From Candidatus Eremiobacterota bacterium (GTDB lineage: Bacteria > Vulcanimicrobiota > Vulcanimicrobiia > Vulcanimicrobiales > Vulcanimicrobiaceae), in assembly GCA_019235885.1 (NCBI GenBank), contig JAFAKB010000081.1, forward strand, positions 1 through 64,000: a DNA stretch of 64,000 nt, in the 5' to 3' direction. The translations under genes were made by a program, and so were the position numbers. Positions 59,116 to 64,000 of this stretch are shown piece by piece (the stretch's first letter is position 1; each line of letters begins with the position of its first letter). The notes beneath the pieces are model-generated. The model was not told where the DNA came from. It worked only from the letters and a program-made list of their open reading frames with translations, and made no database searches.

Positions 59116-60400
59116 GAGCCCGCACCGGGCGCGCGTCGCGCTCGAACAGCAGCGCCGCGGCGATGAACGCGATGCCGACCACGACGAACGCGAGCGCTTT
59201 CGCGGTCAGGTTCTGGTCGTACTCGGCGAAGCGCAGGAACCCGTCGACCGCGCAGACGGCGGTCCCGCACAGGAACGCGGCGCGGTCCCGCACGTTGATG
59301 CCGCGCGCGATCAGCAGTGCCGCCGGAACGAGAACGAGCGCGTTCGCGAGCAGCACGGCAGCCACGGGCGGAAGCGGTCCGACGTGCGGCAAGACGATCG
59401 CGAGCGCGACGGCGATTCCGGCCGGAACGAATGGCACGATCTTGCGGCCGTGGACGAGGAAGCTCGCCGCCGCAGCGAGGGCGAGCAGCAGAAACGCGAG
59501 CGGTTCGTACGCGCCGCCTCGCGCGAGATCCGTATCGTACGGTGCATATGGTCCCCAGAACGTCGACGGCGCGGCGACGAGTAAGGCGGCGACGATCGCG
59601 GCGCCGCGCAGCGTCTTCGAGCGCGAGATGCCGGCAGCCAGCAGCAGCGCCGCCATGATTCCGACGACGAACGTGCGCGAGAGGAACGGCCATTGAAAGA
59701 CCGCCGGCAGAAGCCCGAGCGCGACCACCGCGAGCGCGAGCTCCCGGAACCACAGCACGCGCAGCCGCACGGTCAGCAACGCGGCGCCGAGCGCGATCAC
59801 CGCAAGTTGCGCCAACAGCAGCACGCTGAACTGGCCGCTGTTTTGGTCGAAGCTGCGGCCGGTATCGAAGAGGCGCAGCGGCAACGAGAGCGCCGCCGCG
59901 GCGAGCGCGACGGTCGCGACCGGAACGCTGCGCAGCGCGAACGCCAGCGGAACGAGCCCGGCCGCGCAGACCGCGTAGATGACCCAGTCGCTCACCGCGA
60001 CGTTGTACTGCTGCATGCCGAGCGCGAGCGAACCCCCGAAGCCGAGCGCGCCGCAAACGAACGCCGCCTCGGCGAGTGCGCCGCGGTCGCGAGCGCGGAG
60101 TGCGAGGCCGGCGCCGTAGGCGGCGATCGTCGCGCCGAACACGATCGCGAACCGCCCGCCGGAGCCCAGCGCGGCCCAGTTCGCCGCGACGAAGCTTATG
60201 ATGCCGGCGCCGATCGCGACCGCGCCGAGGATCGCGAACGCCGTCGTGACCCAGCCGCGCTGCGGTTCGCCGACGCGGTCGAGCGCGTAGCGCGCGGTCA
60301 GCGTCTGCGCGGCGGACTCGCCGATCACGCCGTCGGCTTGCCAAGCCGGAAGCTCGCGCGCGAGCACGCGCCGGAATCCGATCGGAACCTCGTTGCTCAT
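59105..60400 (-). CDS. DUF2157 multi-pass membrane protein
   Basis: 431 residues. A soluble N-terminal ~45 residues (RVLARELPAWQADGVIGESA) is followed by about 12 membrane helices; FAILGAVAIGAGIISFVAANW is the DUF2157 block. It pairs with the downstream GDYXXLXY gene. Function unknown. Confidence 0.88.
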   Translation of the reverse strand: MSNEVPIGFRRVLARELPAWQADGVIGESAAQTLTARYALDRVGEPQRGWVTTAFAILGAVAIGAGIISFVAANWAALGSGGRFAIVFGATIAAYGAGLALRARDRGALAEAAFVCGALGFGGSLALGMQQYNVAVSDWVIYAVCAAGLVPLAFALRSVPVATVALAAAALSLPLRLFDTGRSFDQNSGQFSVLLLAQLAVIALGAALLTVRLRVLWFRELALAVVALGLLPAVFQWPFLSRTFVVGIMAALLLAAGISRSKTLRGAAIVAALLVAAPSTFWGPYAPYDTDLARGGAYEPLAFLLLALAAAASFLVHGRKIVPFVPAGIAVALAIVLPHVGPLPPVAAVLLANALVLVPAALLIARGINVRDRAAFLCGTAVCAVDGFLRFAEYDQNLTAKALAFVVVGIAFIAAALLFERDARPVRARAA

Positions 60401-60444
60401 ACCGTCAGCATACCGCCTCGCCCGGCGGCCTCATATCGGTAGTT

Positions 60445-61290
60445 CTACTGATTCGGGCGCGGGGTGGCCGCGGCGTAGCGCAGCGGGATCCCGGCCAGCG
60501 CGCCCAGGATCGCTGCCGCCGACGCGCGCTGGCTCGTCGCGCCGGCGGCTTCCGCGAGGACCGCATCCGCGATGGCGGAGGGATCGGCACGTCGCAGCGC
60601 GAGCGCCGAGAGCGCGGCTTGGAGCGCCGGCAGGCTGGGATTGAACGCGGCGCATTCGGCGTAACGGCCGCTGACGATCGTCCCGTCGCGCAAGCGCAGC
60701 GCGACGCCGGCGTACGCGCGCGTGTACGGCGCGTACGACGCGTTGGCCGCGGCGAGCGCCGCGTCGAGCAACGCGTCTGCCGTCGCGTCGCCCGAACGTT
60801 CGTCGGCGCGCAGTCCGTGATCGGCGCGATTCAGCAAGCCGGCTTCGACGCCGAGGTCTCCAGGCCCGAACGGCGCGGGCAGCAGTGCGGCCAGCGTCGC
60901 CGCCGTCGCCCGGGGGACGAGGATGCGAAGCGCGCTCGCGCCGTGCAGCTCGTTCACAAATTGACGGCACGCTCCGCACGGTTCCGCGTTCACGGCGAGC
61001 GCGTCGATTCCAACTTCGCCGTGCAGCCACGCGTTCGAAACCGCAGCCTGCTCCGCGTGCACGCTGGTGGACAGCGGCAGGCCTGCGAATTCGAGGTTCG
61101 CGCCTGCGTACAGCGCGCCGGAGCGTCCGAGCACGACCGCACCGACCTCGAAGCCGGAGACCGGTACGCGCGCGAACGACGTCGCCCACGGGAGCAGCTC
61201 GATCATCAGCGCGTCGCGGTCGCCGCCCGCGGCGGCGCCGCGCGCTGCGGCTTCGGGCGCCGCGATCGTCGCGGAATGTGGAGATTTCAT
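60445..61290 (-). CDS. cdd: Cytidine deaminase, two-domain type
   Basis: 281 residues, like E. coli Cdd (294) with an active N-terminal and an inactive C-terminal deaminase domain. The active part has STSVHAEQAAVSNAW and EPCGACRQFVNE (His, Glu, two Cys for Zn). The second domain (SYAPYTRAYAGVAL ... YAECAAFNPSLPA) keeps the fold but lacks the PCxxC zinc site. ATG at 61290 overlaps the decarboxylase stop by 4 bases. Confidence 0.93.
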   Translation of the reverse strand: MKSPHSATIAAPEAAARGAAAGGDRDALMIELLPWATSFARVPVSGFEVGAVVLGRSGALYAGANLEFAGLPLSTSVHAEQAAVSNAWLHGEVGIDALAVNAEPCGACRQFVNELHGASALRILVPRATAATLAALLPAPFGPGDLGVEAGLLNRADHGLRADERSGDATADALLDAALAAANASYAPYTRAYAGVALRLRDGTIVSGRYAECAAFNPSLPALQAALSALALRRADPSAIADAVLAEAAGATSQRASAAAILGALAGIPLRYAAATPRPNQ

Positions 61291-62738
61291 CGATGTGCCG
61301 CGCCGGCGTCGCGCGCGGCGGTTCGCACGGTGGCGATCACGACGTCGAGGTCCGCTTCGACCGTGCGGTGGTTGACGATGCACGCGCGCAGCGCGCGCTT
61401 CCCCGCGACGCGCGTCGTGCTGAGCACGGCGGCGCCGCTCTCCTGAACCGCGATCGCGACCGCCTCGTTCAGCCGGTCCAGCGCCGCCTCGTCGTCGATC
61501 TGCGCCGGGTGCGCGCGAAAGCAGACGACGTTCAGCGTGACGGGCGCCAGTAGCTCCAGCTCGTCGCAGTCGCGAACGCGCGCGGCCAGCGTTGTGGCGA
61601 GATCGCAGGTGCGCGCGATCGACGCGCCGAGCGCGTCGATGCCGTAGTGCCGCAGCGCGAACCACACCTTGAGCGCGCGAAACTCGCGCGAGAGCTCCAG
61701 CCCGTAGTCGGCGTACCACGGCGCGCCGGCCGCGGTGCCGCGCGCCGACCGGCCGAGATACTCGGGCGAGGAGACGAACGCGGCGCGGTGCGCGCGCTCG
61801 TCACGAAAGAGCGCGCAGCCAACGGCGTACGGCGCGTGCAGCCACTTGTGCGCGTCGAACGCGAGCGAGTCGGCGCGCTCGATGCCCGCCACGAGGTGCG
61901 CGTGCTTGGGGCTCGCGATCGCGAGCGCGCCGAAGGCGCCGTCGACGTGCAGCCACAGCTCGTGCCCGGCGCACAGATCTGCCAGAGCCTCGAGCTGGTC
62001 GAACCGGCCGGTGTCGACGCTGCCCGCCGTCGCGACGACCAAGAACGGGCGCTCGCCGGCGGCACGGTCGGCTTCGATGCGCGCGCGCAGCGCGTCCGCG
62101 TCGATCCCCGATACGGCGTTCGCGGCGATCAACCGCAGCGCGCCTTCGCCGAGGCCGGCGATGCGCAGCGCTTTCGCCACCGAGTCGTGCACCCCGCGGC
62201 CGGCGTACGCGACCAGCTTCGCGCCGGCGATTCCGCGCTCGCGCGCACCGTCCCCGAGCGCAGCGTCGCGCGCCGCGACGACGGCGAGCAGGTTTCCCAT
62301 CGACGTTCCGCTGGTCAGAATGCCACTGGCGCCCGGCGGAAACCCGAACAGCTCCGCGAACCACGCCACGACTTCGCGCTCGACGTACACCGCGGCGTGC
62401 TCGCGCCCGCCGACGTTCGCGTTCATCCCGGCGGCGAGCAGCTCGGCGAGTACGCCCGGCGCGTTCCCCGCGCCGTGCACCCAGCCGAAGAAACGCGGGT
62501 GGCGGTTGCCGGTCGGATACGGCCGGATTAGCTCGCCGAACCGCGCGAGCGTCGTCTCGAGCGGCTCGCCGCCGCGCGGCAGCGGCTCGCGCAGCGCCGC
62601 TTTGACACGCTGCGGAACCGGGCGCCATGCGGGCTTTTCGCGCACGCCGGCCAGATCGTCGACCACGCCGTCGACGGCGTCGTGCAGCAGCCGCCGGAAG
62701 CGCTCCCAATCCGCGGGGTCGAGCGACGTCTCGCTCAC
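61287..62738 (-). CDS. PLP-dependent decarboxylase (group II, aromatic-amino-acid/tyrosine type)
   Basis: 483 residues. HPRFFGWVHGAGNAPGVLAE, the SGTSMGNLLAVVAARD phosphate region, LWLHVDGAFGALA with the cofactor Asp, and DAHKWLHAPYAVG with the Schiff-base Lys are the family blocks. Members decarboxylate aromatic or acidic amino acids; some act as aldehyde synthases. GTG at 62738 overlaps the ATP-grasp gene's stop (GTGA). Confidence 0.93.
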   Translation of the reverse strand: MSETSLDPADWERFRRLLHDAVDGVVDDLAGVREKPAWRPVPQRVKAALREPLPRGGEPLETTLARFGELIRPYPTGNRHPRFFGWVHGAGNAPGVLAELLAAGMNANVGGREHAAVYVEREVVAWFAELFGFPPGASGILTSGTSMGNLLAVVAARDAALGDGARERGIAGAKLVAYAGRGVHDSVAKALRIAGLGEGALRLIAANAVSGIDADALRARIEADRAAGERPFLVVATAGSVDTGRFDQLEALADLCAGHELWLHVDGAFGALAIASPKHAHLVAGIERADSLAFDAHKWLHAPYAVGCALFRDERAHRAAFVSSPEYLGRSARGTAAGAPWYADYGLELSREFRALKVWFALRHYGIDALGASIARTCDLATTLAARVRDCDELELLAPVTLNVVCFRAHPAQIDDEAALDRLNEAVAIAVQESGAAVLSTTRVAGKRALRACIVNHRTVEADLDVVIATVRTAARDAGAAHR

Positions 62739-63946
62739 CGCGCGTCCCGCGCCGGTTGCGCCGCGATGCGGCGGCGCACCATCGCGTCGAGCGCGTCGAG
62801 AATGCGCGGCACGTAACGGTGCTTGTAGCCGTAGAGCTGCGGGTCGTCGAGCAGGTGGATGATCAGCGCGTTGTCGGCTTCGAAGATCAGCAGCTTGCCG
62901 TCGGGGCCGATCGCGCAGTCGATCCCGACGTAGTCGAGCCGCAGCAGTTGCGCCGTCTCGCGCAGCGCCTCGCCCAGCTCGCCGCAAAACACCGAACCGA
63001 TGTCCGCCAGAAACGCGTGCTCCTCGTCGCGCATCCAGCGGTGCTCGCTCATCGGCGCGTTGTAGTAGTGCACCATCCAGTGCGGCGAGATCGCCAGGTG
63101 GAACGGGAACGGTTCGCCGTCGACGAAGACGATGCGGTACTTGCGGAAGAAACCGTCGGCGCTGCGGTAGTCGACGTACGGTGCGGCGTACAGCGCCGCG
63201 TCCGGCGTCGTCTCGAGGTACGCGATGCGCTGCACGTCGTCGTCGATGCGGGTGAGCCCGTGACCGCCGTGCGAGCCGACCGGCCGCACGATGTGCGGCA
63301 TCGGGAAACCGCCCGTGGCGTACGCGTCGCGCGTGAGACGCGTCGTGGCGACGACGCGGCAGTGCTCCGCCCGCGCGAACGTTTCGGCGAGCGGCACGCG
63401 CCCGAGCCGCGCGATCAGCTCCGGCCGGTTCAGCACCGGACGGCTGCTTCCGGCGGAGAACCGCTCGACGGCCGCCAGCAGCGGAGCCGCCTCGTCGGAT
63501 TCGCCGATTGCGACGAACGTCGCATCGTGCGGCGGGAGCGGCGGCGGCTCGCCCTCGGGGTCGACGTACCAGCGGTGGAGCGTCACGCGGCGCGCGTCGA
63601 ACAGCAGGTCCGCCGGCGTGTTCGCGGTGTAGGGACCGGGCGCGCACGGGACGAGCAGCGCGTAGTCTTGGTGTTCGCTAGCAGGCGTCGACTGCACGGG
63701 CGCGAGCGCGATCGCGGCCGCCTGGTGGGCCAGCGCCAGCTCCGGACGGCGCAGGATTTGCGCCACCTCGTAGATCCCCAGGTGCGCGTCGAGGACGCGG
63801 TGGTCGAGCTCGACGGCGTCGAGGAACGCCGCCAGCGCCGCGTCGAGCCGTCCGGCACGGGCCAGCTCGCGGCCGCGGGCGGTCGCCTCGAGCGCTTCCG
63901 CTGCGGGCGTCGTTCCTTTGGGGAGCCTGGGGCCGGGAGAGCGCAT
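62735..63946 (-). CDS. TPR / ATP-grasp-like protein
   Basis: 403 residues. Residues ~10-85 are TPR-like helices (ARAGRLDAALAAFLDAVELD, ELALAHQAAAIALAP). The C-terminal half is RimK/ATP-grasp-like: HIVRPVGSHGGHGL (ATP Lys region lacking a clear Lys), FFRKYRIVFVDGEPFPFHLAIS and LRLDYVGIDCAIGPDGKLLIFEADNA (metal-binding acids). ATP-grasp ligases join a carboxylate to an amine. ATG at 63946 with GGGAGA 4 bases upstream. It is the first gene of the operon as far as the window shows; the last 54 bases hold nothing supportable. Confidence 0.8.
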   Translation of the reverse strand: MRSPGPRLPKGTTPAAEALEATARGRELARAGRLDAALAAFLDAVELDHRVLDAHLGIYEVAQILRRPELALAHQAAAIALAPVQSTPASEHQDYALLVPCAPGPYTANTPADLLFDARRVTLHRWYVDPEGEPPPLPPHDATFVAIGESDEAAPLLAAVERFSAGSSRPVLNRPELIARLGRVPLAETFARAEHCRVVATTRLTRDAYATGGFPMPHIVRPVGSHGGHGLTRIDDDVQRIAYLETTPDAALYAAPYVDYRSADGFFRKYRIVFVDGEPFPFHLAISPHWMVHYYNAPMSEHRWMRDEEHAFLADIGSVFCGELGEALRETAQLLRLDYVGIDCAIGPDGKLLIFEADNALIIHLLDDPQLYGYKHRYVPRILDALDAMVRRRIAAQPARDAR

Positions 63947-64000
63947 CTGGTTTCTCTCGTTCGGCGCCGAGCGCGGGCCTCCACGCCTCGGCCGCGGAAA

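Overview
The window is about two-thirds G+C and densely coded, with many 1-4 base ATGA/GTGA overlaps between genes. Its content (PHA storage genes, a P450-BM3-type fusion, a wax ester synthase, a YagTSR-type molybdenum hydroxylase, a SufB gene, an rplS-trmD block) suggests an aerobic, storage-polymer-making soil-type bacterium. The gene set and style recall Candidatus Eremiobacterota (WPS-2), but no rRNA or tRNA is present, so the placement is an inference.

Layout. 1-8.6 kb: wax ester synthase (partial), P450/reductase fusion, SDR, phasin, DUF445 protein, hydrolase, GNAT. 8.6-17.9 kb, minus strand: a lipid/PHA operon (DUF985 cupin, hydrolase, acyl-CoA ligase, phaE, phaC) that is broken between phaE and phaC by a 4.4-kb foreign island (about 9.79-14.15 kb). 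The island holds a Clp-fold serine protease, an ImmA/IrrE metallopeptidase, an XRE repressor and, divergently, a ubiquitin-like cassette (Ubl, E1-like ThiF protein, DUF6527 metal-binding protein). 18-26.3 kb: a secreted esterase, a protein-glutaminase fusion, ComM, and a three-gene sugar/methyl-transfer cluster with a radical SAM enzyme. 26.3-30.4 kb: a ribose-type ABC transporter. 30.4-37.7 kb: a lower-GC accessory region with a decayed DUF5069 gene, a C39-like cysteine peptidase, a STAND/SARP regulator split by a frame change, two unknown beta-rich proteins, and a radical SAM enzyme coupled to a 98-residue protein. 37.7-50.8 kb: MATE, Usp, an amino-acid permease, then a housekeeping block (pknB-like kinase, yraN, rnhB, ylqF, two lepB, rplS, trmD, tat, lytic transglycosylase, prp, rplU). 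50.9-55.3 kb: molybdenum hydroxylase operon with its MocA-like maturase. 55.3-64 kb: Rieske ferredoxin, FKBP, sufB, DUF2157/GDYXXLXY pair, and an ATP-grasp / PLP decarboxylase / cytidine deaminase operon.

The two most interesting systems are: (1) the ubiquitin-like island. The Ubl promoter is a near-consensus sigma-70 site whose -35 and -10 each lie inside one of two tandem 16-bp palindromes, and the divergent repressor promoter shares the same -10. Its flanks are two diverged phaE-phaC copies. (2) the peptide/radical-SAM locus. Three separate promoters there carry paired TAAC-containing heptamers at an 11-bp period, the classic spacing of SARP regulator sites, and a SARP-type regulator is encoded in their midst.

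Functional names come from motifs and remembered family patterns, not from database searches. Start sites were chosen by ribosome-binding sites and overlaps where stated.
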